Origin: a virus
Virus record (IMG/VR): IMGVR_UViG_3300021961_000103
Span: 1-59,749 of that record
Length of the DNA: 59,749 bases
Reading direction: 5' to 3' (one strand)
The position numbers and the translations under genes were made by a program. Below the pieces are notes generated by a model. The model made no database searches. It was not told where the DNA came from and saw only the letters and a list, made by a program, of their open reading frames with translations. Positions 16,768-24,655 of this stretch are shown here, piece by piece; within the stretch, counting starts at the first letter, position 1; the number at the start of each line of letters is the position of its first letter.

Positions 16768-16797
16768 ATTATACACTATAAGATATGTAAGAATCAA
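16768..16797 (-). promoter_or_regulatory. Sigma70-type promoter in front of radical SAM H
   Basis: On the minus strand TTGATT (16797-16792), an 18-nt spacer, and a perfect TATAAT (16773-16768). The expected start is about 16761, one base before the ATG at 16760, so the transcript would be essentially leaderless. The -35 element lies inside the 3' end of the upstream gene. Confidence 0.5.
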
Positions 16798-17392
16798 CCT
16801 CTGGCTTTACCTCACTGCCATAGGGCACTTCCATATTTTTTTTGTTCACAGGACAATAGAACATTTTCTTTGGTAGATCATAACTGTAACCAATTCCTAA
16901 AAACAGCAATGGTGTAAAACCATATTTTTCTTCTATGGATGGTGTTTGGATGCACTTGCAGAATCCTGACGACAAACCTTTGGCCTGTGCGGACAAAACT
17001 GTGAACATGCTACAAATTCCTATCTCCATGTTGGTAACACTAAACTGCCATTGTGGATCTTTGTATTCAGGGTTCGAGTCTTCACCGTATGAATTTGTCA
17101 TTGGTTTTATTTCACGTGCAGACCAAACGAACAGATATGGGGCTAACGTCTGAGGATTGTACTCGCCGGCCCTCCTTCCATTAGGGTCTCGTTCTGTGCT
17201 CTTGTACAAATCCAAACGAAGTTCTTCGTCGGACCAATCTAATATTTTAAGATCATACAGCACTCTGTTCTGTTTTGACGGGCACTTGGCATGGATTTCC
17301 TGGACTATCTTGTCTATTAATGATTTGTCAGGAACTCGATCAGTAAAAGTAAATGTTTGATGTTTGGATTTTAGAATATCTTCCCATTGCAT
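16769..17392 (-). CDS. Divergent nitroreductase-family (FMN) protein
   Basis: A 207-residue protein of normal length for the family. Helical segment 'TNMEIGICSMFTVLSAQAKGLSSGFC' positions (shown here split: 'NMEIGICSMF', 'SAQAKGLSSGF') matches the nitroreductase helix that lines the flavin, and 'PLLFLGIGY' matches the usual strand near the end. The N-terminal Arg-rich FMN-phosphate motif is not visible; the place reads 'KHQTFTFTD', so flavin binding may be altered. In biosynthetic clusters such proteins act as oxidases or dehydrogenases. It has a late-type AATAAATA box 5 nt before its ATG and no Shine-Dalgarno site. Confidence 0.7.
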   Translation of the reverse strand: MQWEDILKSKHQTFTFTDRVPDKSLIDKIVQEIHAKCPSKQNRVLYDLKILDWSDEELRLDLYKSTERDPNGRRAGEYNPQTLAPYLFVWSAREIKPMTNSYGEDSNPEYKDPQWQFSVTNMEIGICSMFTVLSAQAKGLSSGFCKCIQTPSIEEKYGFTPLLFLGIGYSYDLPKKMFYCPVNKKNMEVPYGSEVKPEVDSYISYSV

Positions 17393-17397
17393 ATGGA

Positions 17398-17405
17398 TAT
17401 TTATT
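17398..17405 (-). promoter_or_regulatory. T4-late-type box AATAAATA before the nitroreductase gene
   Basis: Minus strand AATAAATA followed by 5 nt (TCCAT) and the ATG at 17392. It matches the T4 late consensus TATAAATA in 7 of 8 positions. It also contains the stop codon of the upstream gene. If used by gp55, +1 would fall at or beside the start codon. Confidence 0.5.
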
Positions 17406-17622
17406 CGGCCAATAATTTGACATCTTTGGCCGGACCTGTCTTGCTGGGCAGATCTCCGTATTGATCAACATACCATTCTATCACGGCTCTGTACCAATTT
17501 TGGCTGTCGTGGCTGGCTGTGTGGTTGAACTTGGAAAGATTGTTATTGGTTGCTTCCATGACCACTAACGCCCGGGCAGACTCCATTTGCATTTGTCTGA
17601 GAGTGAGATTACTTGTATCCAA
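17401..17622 (-). CDS. Small unknown protein
   Basis: At most 73 residues, starting with TTG at 17622; an ATG at 17592 would give 63 residues. Neither start has a good ribosome site. The sequence is helical at the N-terminus ('LRQMQMESARALVVMEA') and then has 'SQNWYRAVIEWYVDQYGDLP', an aromatic-rich helix. It overlaps the methyltransferase-like gene by 14 nt with the longer start. No family recognised, and no leader/core layout of a RiPP precursor is visible. Confidence 0.6.
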   Translation of the reverse strand: MDTSNLTLRQMQMESARALVVMEATNNNLSKFNHTASHDSQNWYRAVIEWYVDQYGDLPSKTGPAKDVKLLAE

Positions 17623-18511
17623 ATGTCATAAACCTTTTGTAATTAGGGGTTTCGAGTTCTCCGTGGAACAGTCTTTGGTTCATGGGTGTTTGCCCAACGA
17701 ACTCGTCTACATCCTTGACGCAGTTGATGTGTTCTTGGATGTCTTTGTAATTGTTTGTTTGCAGTATCACCAACTTGCCAGCGGGGATTTTGCTGTACCA
17801 TGCATCAAAATTTTCTATGTGTTCACAACTGGTGTTGATGATGGTATCTGGTGAGTCGGTCAATTCACAAGGAGTGCCATTTCCACGCAACACATTGTAG
17901 ACATGTGTGTCATAATTTATTTCATGGATGTCTTGGGTGCAGTGTTTGTACTTCCAATCATCTACCACCCACGGATTGTTAAACTTTTCAGCGATCAACC
18001 TACACTTGTCATCCACATCGAAGTTTCTTATCTTAGTGAATTTGAGTTTAGATTCGAACATCATCACAGCCAACAAACCATACCAACCCGCACACAAGAA
18101 CACAGTGCCCAAGTCCAAGTTGTGTTTTTCCAATTCTTCAACCAACCATTTTTTGCATCGTATCTGACTCCTGCTCACGCAGTCCGGATCAATGGTTTCA
18201 TCCTTGGTTATCATGTCGAACACATCTATCATCCTCGAATCGGATAAATTCTGCAATGATCTAATCAATGAAAAATGATTTTTTTCTATCACCATTTTCC
18301 TCAAATCTTCATGTTCGTCACCCAGCAGTCTAAAAAGACTGTGTAAATTATTTTCTACAACTGCTTTCCTAAGATCTTCAAACTTGTCATCACCAATGTG
18401 TCTAAAGATGCTGTTGAGATCTTGATTTACGACAGATTTCCTTAGGTCATCGAACTGTTGGTTTTCCTCGAAAAGTAGTTTACACCTCGACAGTATTTCA
18501 ACAGGATCCAT
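17609..18511 (-). CDS. Methyltransferase-like protein with three N-terminal repeats
   Basis: Start at the ATG 18511 (300 residues), with AAAGGAG 7 nt upstream; a TTG one codon earlier is less likely. Residues 22-89 hold three repeats of ~23 residues, each starting DLRK(S/A/M)V and ending near 'SLFRLLGD'. After a linker comes a Rossmann-like segment: 'LDLGTVFLCAGWYGLLAVMM' followed by 'IRNFDVDDKCRLIAEKF', the pattern of motif I (here CAGWYG) and the acidic residue that binds the ribose of SAM. 'DTIINTSCEHIENFDAWY' resembles later motifs. A SAM-dependent methyltransferase is likely but motif I is unusual. The repeats may bind a partner. Confidence 0.75.
   Translation of the reverse strand: MDPVEILSRCKLLFEENQQFDDLRKSVVNQDLNSIFRHIGDDKFEDLRKAVVENNLHSLFRLLGDEHEDLRKMVIEKNHFSLIRSLQNLSDSRMIDVFDMITKDETIDPDCVSRSQIRCKKWLVEELEKHNLDLGTVFLCAGWYGLLAVMMFESKLKFTKIRNFDVDDKCRLIAEKFNNPWVVDDWKYKHCTQDIHEINYDTHVYNVLRGNGTPCELTDSPDTIINTSCEHIENFDAWYSKIPAGKLVILQTNNYKDIQEHINCVKDVDEFVGQTPMNQRLFHGELETPNYKRFMTFGYK
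18245..18448 (-). repeat. Three tandem ~23-residue repeats inside the methyltransferase-like gene
   Basis: Coding repeats beginning at residues 22, 46 and 69, each opening with Asp-Leu-Arg-Lys and continuing with a helix ending in (I/L)F or IR. They are diverged at the DNA level, so this is an old protein repeat and not a recent DNA duplication. Confidence 0.7.
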
Positions 18512-19178
18512 CAAACTGCTCCTTTAACCATTCATAATCATTAATTTTGTATAATGCCTGAACATCATTTTTGTTGTCGTACCCATACTGACGACCGAGT
18601 TGGGCTCCTTGCAGAGCATACTTGCCGAATGGCTTGTCTTCGCCTACAGTACACCATACATCCAATCTGTGTTCTGTTTCTGTGTCCTTTTGTCTGTCAA
18701 TTACCTTTGACGATAACTTACAGCATTCTCTGAAAGCAGATTTAAATGTATTGAAAGGATCAACATTAAACGCTGTAGTACATGAAATTGTTTTCATTGC
18801 TTTAAAACTTTTTGACAGCGATGTTGTCATGTCGGGTCTCGAAGTGTCTTGATTGATTGTCAAGTGCCTTGGAAACAGTTTGAGTCCTCCATAGCCATAT
18901 ATCAATCCGTTCACAGGATTTTGTGATCTCCACACATGCACTGTTTCTAAATCCCATTGGCTGACTGTGTATCCAAAGTCGAAATCATCCATCACGTCAG
19001 CATCAGCATCAACAAACCATACCATTTTTGTGAATGCCAATTTGGCGCCCGCCACGTGAGCGTTGTGTATGCCTTTGATTCCATGCACCCTTTTGGCCAT
19101 CGGACATCTTGCTAATAATTTTTTCCAGGCCTGATCAGCGGCCGGTTCATTGTAACTTATAAAGATTACATCATACAT
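18498..19178 (-). CDS. Glycosyltransferase-like (GT-A) protein, short paralogue
   Basis: A 226-residue protein that opens with 'MYDVIFISYNEPAADQAW' and has 'MVWFVDADADVMDDFDF', a DxD-type metal/nucleotide-sugar motif preceded by a hydrophobic strand. 'SQNPVNGLIYGYGGLKLFP' is nearly the same as in the gene at 24648-25571 ('GQNSVNGLLYGNGGLKGWP'), so the two are paralogues; this one lacks ~80 residues. I recall 'IFLSYDEPN' proteins in other T4-like marine phages. A sugar transfer role is likely but acceptor and donor are unknown. It overlaps its neighbours by 17 and 8 nt. Confidence 0.75.
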   Translation of the reverse strand: MYDVIFISYNEPAADQAWKKLLARCPMAKRVHGIKGIHNAHVAGAKLAFTKMVWFVDADADVMDDFDFGYTVSQWDLETVHVWRSQNPVNGLIYGYGGLKLFPRHLTINQDTSRPDMTTSLSKSFKAMKTISCTTAFNVDPFNTFKSAFRECCKLSSKVIDRQKDTETEHRLDVWCTVGEDKPFGKYALQGAQLGRQYGYDNKNDVQALYKINDYEWLKEQFDGSC

Positions 19179-19983
19179 TTGTGTTCCAATCGTCTATCCT
19201 CGATCTCTGCCAATCTCCGTGGTGCCAAAGATCCTTGCAGGCATCTACCATTTTTTCCCAAGCATACTTTTGATCTTTGAAGGAAGAAAACTTTTCAACA
19301 GCATGATCATAGAATGTTTGTATGTCTTGATGGGTGGTATTCTTCATTTCTATACCCAATGGTTGATAAATTTTTTCTAAAACAAATTTTTTGTGCAACA
19401 TAATATCCGGATGACCATCTGTTGTTGTGTTATTATAATACGAATTCTCGTTCATGTCAAAGTATTGCATCTTTGGTAATTTTGACACATAAAAATCTAT
19501 CATGTTCCTCTGGTTTTGCAGTTCTATCTTGTCCTTGTCTGTTTGATTTGGTATGTAAAGATCTTGTGGTTTATCAGTTTTTACAATCGATCCATTTAAC
19601 CATGGTTTGTAAGCAAGATTGGCAGAGATTATGCAGGTTGAGTTGTTGATTATATCGTTTTCCCAATCCCAATATCTGCTGATGAAGTTCCTGTCATAGA
19701 AATCCTGGTTGAGCAAATTACCATGATTACGCCAATGCCCCTGGATGTATCTGTCCTCTCTGGTCCATGAAGTCCAAACCACCATGATTAGATCATCTTG
19801 GTTGAAACCATGCTTGACATCTGCCTGCACCATTTTGGAAAGTATTCCCCTGTTGCCTATGCCACACAGCCCCCAATTGTACACAGGTACATCGAGATCT
19901 TTTTGCAGAATGGTCGCCCACGTGGGCCATTGATACTCTGTGAACGAACAACCAAAACAAAACACTCTTTTAAAAGATGTCAT
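19171..19983 (-). CDS. SGNH/GDSL-like hydrolase
   Basis: A 270-residue protein. The N-terminus 'RVFCFGCSFTEYQWPTW' fits block I of SGNH hydrolases (nucleophile Ser in G-C-S-F-T), 'NWGLCGIGNRGI' fits the Gly block and Asn block, and 'TTDGHPDIMLHKKF' supplies the Asp-x-x-His pair near residue ~200. Such enzymes cut or transfer acyl esters, often on sugars. It lies among glycosyltransferases, so O-acyl editing of a glycan is a reasonable inference. It overlaps the flanking genes by 14 and 8 nt. Confidence 0.78.
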   Translation of the reverse strand: MTSFKRVFCFGCSFTEYQWPTWATILQKDLDVPVYNWGLCGIGNRGILSKMVQADVKHGFNQDDLIMVVWTSWTREDRYIQGHWRNHGNLLNQDFYDRNFISRYWDWENDIINNSTCIISANLAYKPWLNGSIVKTDKPQDLYIPNQTDKDKIELQNQRNMIDFYVSKLPKMQYFDMNENSYYNNTTTDGHPDIMLHKKFVLEKIYQPLGIEMKNTTHQDIQTFYDHAVEKFSSFKDQKYAWEKMVDACKDLWHHGDWQRSRIDDWNTNV

Positions 19984-21244
19984 GATATTTTCCTTGGAAC
20001 CACTTAGTATTCAATAAATGGTTGTAATTGTGTGTCAGTGTTTCGCTCATTTGTTCATACAACCATACCCATTCATGCACAGATAACTTTTTGAGATCTT
20101 TCAAAACCATGCAAACTTTTTCCATTCTTTTTACTGGATCGGATTCATCATCGTAGGATTCATCCCACCATTGGTTAAAAGTTTTAAACCCTAATCTTTT
20201 AAGCCAATGCAGGCCGTGTTGATGGCACACTAATATAAATGGGTGATGTGCTCTCATGGGTTTGAATATCTTTTCAGAAAAGAACACTGTTGGTTTCCAA
20301 TCTTCATAAAGAGTTTCAGTAATCACACTCACATATGTTTTAAGATATATTTCCTTGTTCAAATTTTGTGCATGATTTACAGAAAAATCTTTCATGTCAT
20401 ACGTCAAAGGAAGTTTAGATTTCAAATCGGAAAAATTAGGGTCATTGAAAGAAGGATGATCCGACCAATTGTAAATTTTAATTGTGTTTTTCAAATGAGT
20501 TTCAAGATTGTCATGGCTCACTATATTTCCTTCGATCAAATTATAGTAATTTAACATGGCCACGAAAGGTGCTCTGTGTGTCCTTTGCACACGATTCAAA
20601 CAGTTCAGCAGTGAAATTTCGTGTGTGGCCTTATAGTTGATCTGATCTTGGAGCAGAACATTGTGCGGATCATCTCTGTAGTCTGGTCTATCCACCCAAT
20701 CAAAGAATCCACTCTGCTGAGTCGCACAGGCAAAAAACGGTATAATGACCATATGGAATTTTTTACTCACATTGTGTTCCCTGCACCAAGAATGATAATT
20801 GTATCTTTCTATCAAATTGGATGTGCTGTAGATCAATTGACTCGGATTGATATTATAGGTTTCAAGATTATCATGCAACATTTTAAATGCATCAACTATC
20901 CTTGTTTTGTTGTATGGTGTTTGAATTTCTAAAAGGGGAAATCCCTCCATGGATTGATCAATGTGTATCCAAGCATTGCCTTGTTGTGCTTGTGCAATCA
21001 ATTCGGTAGAAAAGTAGTCAAACAATTTGCCTTTGCCGCCACACAACCACCATTTTGGTCCACCGATGGTGCCGAGATTGTACACAAATTTTTCATTCTT
21101 GGAGCAAAAATATTGTATTGTGTTTTCCTCGACTTGATCAAAGTCAAACTCTATCCATTTTGGTGCATTCTTGAAACGATCATGGAGTTCCGTGTGAGAT
21201 AGATTATACTCACCCAACCTATCATATGCAACATTAATCTTCAT
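19970..21244 (-). CDS. Glycosyltransferase-like protein (fucosyl/exostosin-like C-terminus)
   Basis: Start set at the ATG 21244 (424 residues), giving an 11-nt overlap like its neighbours; an upstream in-frame start at 21295 would overlap 62 nt. The C-terminal part contains 'FFSEKIFKPMRAHHPFILV' and 'LKRLGFKTFNQWWDESYD'. This 'SEKIFKP...HPFI...L..LGF.TF...WDESYD' block is known from GT-B type transferases in phages and giant viruses. The N-terminal half (to ~220) is not recognised. It probably binds a nucleotide sugar. Sits between radical SAM I and the SGNH hydrolase. Confidence 0.75.
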   Translation of the reverse strand: MKINVAYDRLGEYNLSHTELHDRFKNAPKWIEFDFDQVEENTIQYFCSKNEKFVYNLGTIGGPKWWLCGGKGKLFDYFSTELIAQAQQGNAWIHIDQSMEGFPLLEIQTPYNKTRIVDAFKMLHDNLETYNINPSQLIYSTSNLIERYNYHSWCREHNVSKKFHMVIIPFFACATQQSGFFDWVDRPDYRDDPHNVLLQDQINYKATHEISLLNCLNRVQRTHRAPFVAMLNYYNLIEGNIVSHDNLETHLKNTIKIYNWSDHPSFNDPNFSDLKSKLPLTYDMKDFSVNHAQNLNKEIYLKTYVSVITETLYEDWKPTVFFSEKIFKPMRAHHPFILVCHQHGLHWLKRLGFKTFNQWWDESYDDESDPVKRMEKVCMVLKDLKKLSVHEWVWLYEQMSETLTHNYNHLLNTKWFQGKYHDIF

Positions 21245-22643
21245 AGTTAGAAATACCCTGTGATATGGTTTTGGATTCTTTATGCTGTATTTCAACAGTG
21301 TTCAGCCAGTCAGTTAGTACAGGTGGAAAGGCCTTGTTGATGTCTTTGCCACGTCTCTGATCATATTGTTGATAAAAACTTTTAAAATCTGCCTGTAGTT
21401 TGGCCTTGTCTTCTGTGGTTCTGCGATGTGGTTTATCCACTGTTTCTATGTAGTCAATCAATCTTTGTATCTGTGCCAACTCACCTTCACCCAGTAATTC
21501 ATGATGCTTATGGGTGGCATACCAATATTTTAATTTTGTTCTGCAATAATCTTTGATGTCATCAGGTAATGCCAGAGGACTCATAAATGACGGCCACCTT
21601 AATATGTTTAGATCAAGCAAAGGTCGATTGTGACCGTATTTTTCTTTCAACTCGATCATATCATCCATAAAATCAACAATAGAAAATAGACTCAAAGAAG
21701 TTATCGTCATCATCATAGTCACTGATCTAAAATTTGCATTGTCCATGAAAGCCACAAGATTCGATCTCCATTCGTTGTAATTCAATCCATCGCGGATGTA
21801 TTCCGCCTGTGTGCCGTATGCTTCACAAGAAGTGTACAAATCGAAAGACTTGACGTCCAATTGATGTGTGTATCCAATCAATTTGTTCAAAAGTTCTTTC
21901 TTGATACCCAAATTGCTGTTCACCGCGAATCTCATCGATGGCAATGATTGTTTGGACATGGATTGGAGTAGTCGCCATAATCCGTTGCCCATCATGGGCT
22001 CGCCACCAGTTATTCGTAACTCTTGTAGGTGTTTAGAAAGTTCTGGCCACCAACGGAAGAATGCTTCCACATAGGGATTGCCTTCATTTAATGGTCCGTA
22101 TGGTTCTGCCCATTCACCCGTGTTGTGATAAGCACCCGCACCATCTGTGACCAAATTTTGATAGGCTCCATTTGTCTTGATGTCCTTGCCCCAGGTGGTG
22201 GAATAGCCGGCGTTGCAGTATGAACAAGCAAAGTTGCACACACGATCGAATGATATCTCCAGTGTCCTTGGCATCACATTCTGTTGTGGTGGCAGTTTGG
22301 CTATGGCATCAATGTCTTCTTGATTGTATATCTTGGATTTGTACACCCTGTCTGAAATGTTTTCTCTACCGATGTCTTCAATCTTCCAGCAGTATTCACA
22401 CTCAGCGGGTCTGATGCCTGACAGCATCTTGGCTCGCTGTTTCTTCTTGTGTTCTGTGTTGTGGATGGCAGAAGGATCTGTTTTGATGGCTTCACGATCT
22501 ATGGGATGTGGTATGGGCAAATGACAGGAATGTGTGTAGCCATGGCCCAAATGTATGGAAGCATTCAACCATTTGGCCGCACAGAAAGAAGGACTCACAG
22601 AGTCTAATGTTTTTTTACGCCAATTGTATAAATCACTGCTCAT
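21234..22643 (-). CDS. Radical SAM enzyme I with N-terminal Cys/His-rich twitch domain
   Basis: A 469-residue protein. The N-terminal domain differs from B, D, E and F: 'SVSPSFCAAKWLNASIHL' (C21), 'GYTHSCHLPIPHPI' (C40 flanked by His), then 'AECEYCWKIED' (C82, C85). Core: CNFACSYC (C136, C140, C143), 'TGGEPMMGNG'. Residues near the end ('DQRRGKDINKAFP') are shared with enzyme J ('DRRRGTNFLKTFP'). I and J are thus a second subfamily, with the oxygenase gene at 22633 between them. It overlaps both neighbours by 11 nt. Confidence 0.93.
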   Translation of the reverse strand: MSSDLYNWRKKTLDSVSPSFCAAKWLNASIHLGHGYTHSCHLPIPHPIDREAIKTDPSAIHNTEHKKKQRAKMLSGIRPAECEYCWKIEDIGRENISDRVYKSKIYNQEDIDAIAKLPPQQNVMPRTLEISFDRVCNFACSYCNAGYSTTWGKDIKTNGAYQNLVTDGAGAYHNTGEWAEPYGPLNEGNPYVEAFFRWWPELSKHLQELRITGGEPMMGNGLWRLLQSMSKQSLPSMRFAVNSNLGIKKELLNKLIGYTHQLDVKSFDLYTSCEAYGTQAEYIRDGLNYNEWRSNLVAFMDNANFRSVTMMMTITSLSLFSIVDFMDDMIELKEKYGHNRPLLDLNILRWPSFMSPLALPDDIKDYCRTKLKYWYATHKHHELLGEGELAQIQRLIDYIETVDKPHRRTTEDKAKLQADFKSFYQQYDQRRGKDINKAFPPVLTDWLNTVEIQHKESKTISQGISNYED

Positions 22644-23265
22644 TGTAATATGGGTTGTGTCCGTCCTTGTATAAAAATCTTTGGATGTAACTTTTCCTTA
22701 GCCTGTTGCCCGGTCTGACCGCATGCCAAGTAGTTGGTGTGTTTGCAAAACCCGACATTTGGTTCCTCCTTAGAGGAAGTTCAACTGCTTCATCATGTGG
22801 CTGATGCTCATATTCCTGCAACACTGTGCCAAATTTATCATATGATTGATCAGGAAAAAAGATTTGTAACACCATGTACGAATGAATCCAAACATCTGTG
22901 TGACTGTAATCGCCGCATCCAGGATCATCACGTTTGAACATGCGTTTTACCCATATGTTTTTCCAATCAAACCATCTATCAAATTTCTGTTGCATGATGT
23001 CAAACACTTCAAAACTTGATAAAAAGTTTTTTAATTCTTTGCTGTGCTCTTCAGAATAATAATCACGCACCCAGTTTGGTTCTTCCCAATTTCTCTTGTA
23101 CTCTTCCTTTTTATCTTCATGCTCTAACCAATCAATGCTGTGCCAATCATCGATAAAAAGTTGCAAATGTTCTTCCTTGAGGAAATTTTGTACTGAGATG
23201 TATGGCCATGGTTTGAGTTTGAGTTCTGCTTTGGCTATATTATCTAATATATAATCAAATTGCAT
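22633..23265 (-). CDS. 2OG-Fe(II) oxygenase (prolyl-4-hydroxylase type)
   Basis: A 210-residue protein. 'GDYSHTDVWIHSYMVLQIFFP' positions give H122 and D124; 'TPTTWHAVRPGNRLRKSYIQ' gives the distal H181 and Arg candidates R187/R190. The 'TWHAV' turn followed by Arg ~6-10 residues on is characteristic of the family. It is flanked by the paired radical SAM enzymes I and J and overlaps both by 11 nt, so the three may act on one substrate. Confidence 0.88.
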   Translation of the reverse strand: MQFDYILDNIAKAELKLKPWPYISVQNFLKEEHLQLFIDDWHSIDWLEHEDKKEEYKRNWEEPNWVRDYYSEEHSKELKNFLSSFEVFDIMQQKFDRWFDWKNIWVKRMFKRDDPGCGDYSHTDVWIHSYMVLQIFFPDQSYDKFGTVLQEYEHQPHDEAVELPLRRNQMSGFANTPTTWHAVRPGNRLRKSYIQRFLYKDGHNPYYNEQ

Positions 23266-24655
23266 CTTTCACCTCATGATAGAAAGCAGTCATTTCAGGA
23301 AATGTTTTTAAAAAGTTCGTGCCACGTCTGCGATCATGTTCATCCACAAACTTAACAAAATCTTTCTTGGCCTGTTCAACATCAAATGATTGATCCGGAC
23401 CTTGCTTGGCCACAAAATATATGCGTTTCATTCTATTGATTTCATGATCATACCAACCATTGCCACACAGTGGAGGCCAATCGCCAACTTCCTTGTTTTG
23501 GTACATCCAAGTCACCTGTGATTCAATCATTTGTCTGTAGGATTTGGGCAGGATGTGTATGTTTTGATGCCATGGCCATCTCAGATATGCCACATCAAGG
23601 CTGACAGGATTGCGTCTTTCAGGACCAGACATGAATTCTTTTCTCAACTGTAACCAATCCTGCATGAATTCTTGGAATGATGTCACACTGAGAGCATTGT
23701 ATGTGGCCATGTTTGTGAGTTTAGATTTGGGGATTTCAGATAAAATACGTCTACAATTATCCAACCATTGGTTGTAATCTAACCCGTGTCTTATATATTC
23801 TGCCCTCGATCCTTTGGCTTCATTAGATGTGTACAATTGGAACTGTGCGATCATGTTTTCGCCTTGTATCCTTTTGACTTTTTCTATGAATTTGTCTAAT
23901 ATGTCTTTGGGCACACACAGATTGGAGTTGATGTTGATCGATATCTTGGGATTTGGATTTTCTATCACATAGTCCAGCACCTTGAACGTGTTCTTGGTCA
24001 TCAACGGCTCTCCGCCCGTGATCCTAAACACCCTCAGATCCTTGTACAGCTCGGGCCACCATTCCCAAAAAGCGTCCACATATGGATTTGGGTCTTTGTG
24101 TGGTATGGGCATCTTGTTTTGTTTTTCCACGTTTTCCAAATTATTGAATCTCGTGGAAGTGGGGTACGCTCCATGCTGTTTGATTTCTTCCATCCACTTT
24201 GAGGATATCTCAGGCGCACAGTAGGAACATTTGAAATTACACACATTGGAAAACGAAACTTCAAGATACGAAGGATTGATGTTGCCCGTGCCAGTCTTTA
24301 CGATCTCATCACGATAATCCTGTGCCCATGGTTCATAACTCTTGGTGTATCTGTCAGACAAAACCTGTTTGTTGGGTGACGAATCTTCCACTCGCCAGCA
24401 GTAGTCACACTCTGCGGGTCTCTGTCCTTTGAGCATGAGTGCTCGCTGTGATTTTTTGAACTCTGTGTTGTGTAGGGCAGAAGGATCCTGCTTTAATTCT
24501 TCGATGGGTGTCTTGTGTGTCTTGGGGTGATGGCATGAATGATTGTGTCCTGTTTGCAGATGTAGTGTGACCTGCTTCCATTTGGCGAAACACATGCTGG
24601 GACTGATAGCATCCAACTCATTGGAAAATTTTTTAACGTCCTGAAACTCATCCAT
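23255..24655 (-). CDS. Radical SAM enzyme J with N-terminal Cys/His-rich twitch domain
   Basis: A 466-residue protein and clear paralogue of I. N-terminal ligands: C22 ('SPSMCFAKWKQVTLHL'), C41 in 'HNHSCHHPKTHKTP', C83/C86 ('AECDYCWRVED'). Core: CNFKCSYC (C139, C143, C146), 'TGGEPLMTKN'. The 'WxPxL...WPWHQNIHILP' region near residue ~360 and the Arg-rich end are shared with I. Several His beside C41 could replace Cys as iron or substrate ligands. It overlaps the glycosyltransferase-like gene by 8 nt at its start. Confidence 0.93.
   Translation of the reverse strand: MDEFQDVKKFSNELDAISPSMCFAKWKQVTLHLQTGHNHSCHHPKTHKTPIEELKQDPSALHNTEFKKSQRALMLKGQRPAECDYCWRVEDSSPNKQVLSDRYTKSYEPWAQDYRDEIVKTGTGNINPSYLEVSFSNVCNFKCSYCAPEISSKWMEEIKQHGAYPTSTRFNNLENVEKQNKMPIPHKDPNPYVDAFWEWWPELYKDLRVFRITGGEPLMTKNTFKVLDYVIENPNPKISININSNLCVPKDILDKFIEKVKRIQGENMIAQFQLYTSNEAKGSRAEYIRHGLDYNQWLDNCRRILSEIPKSKLTNMATYNALSVTSFQEFMQDWLQLRKEFMSGPERRNPVSLDVAYLRWPWHQNIHILPKSYRQMIESQVTWMYQNKEVGDWPPLCGNGWYDHEINRMKRIYFVAKQGPDQSFDVEQAKKDFVKFVDEHDRRRGTNFLKTFPEMTAFYHEVKDAI

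Noticed and set aside
17401-17622. RiPP precursor for the radical SAM enzymes
   Set aside because: The small protein has no leader-core layout, Cys-rich or repeated core; the other small proteins (5266-5739, 25568-26134) look globular. A hidden precursor elsewhere in the genome stays possible.
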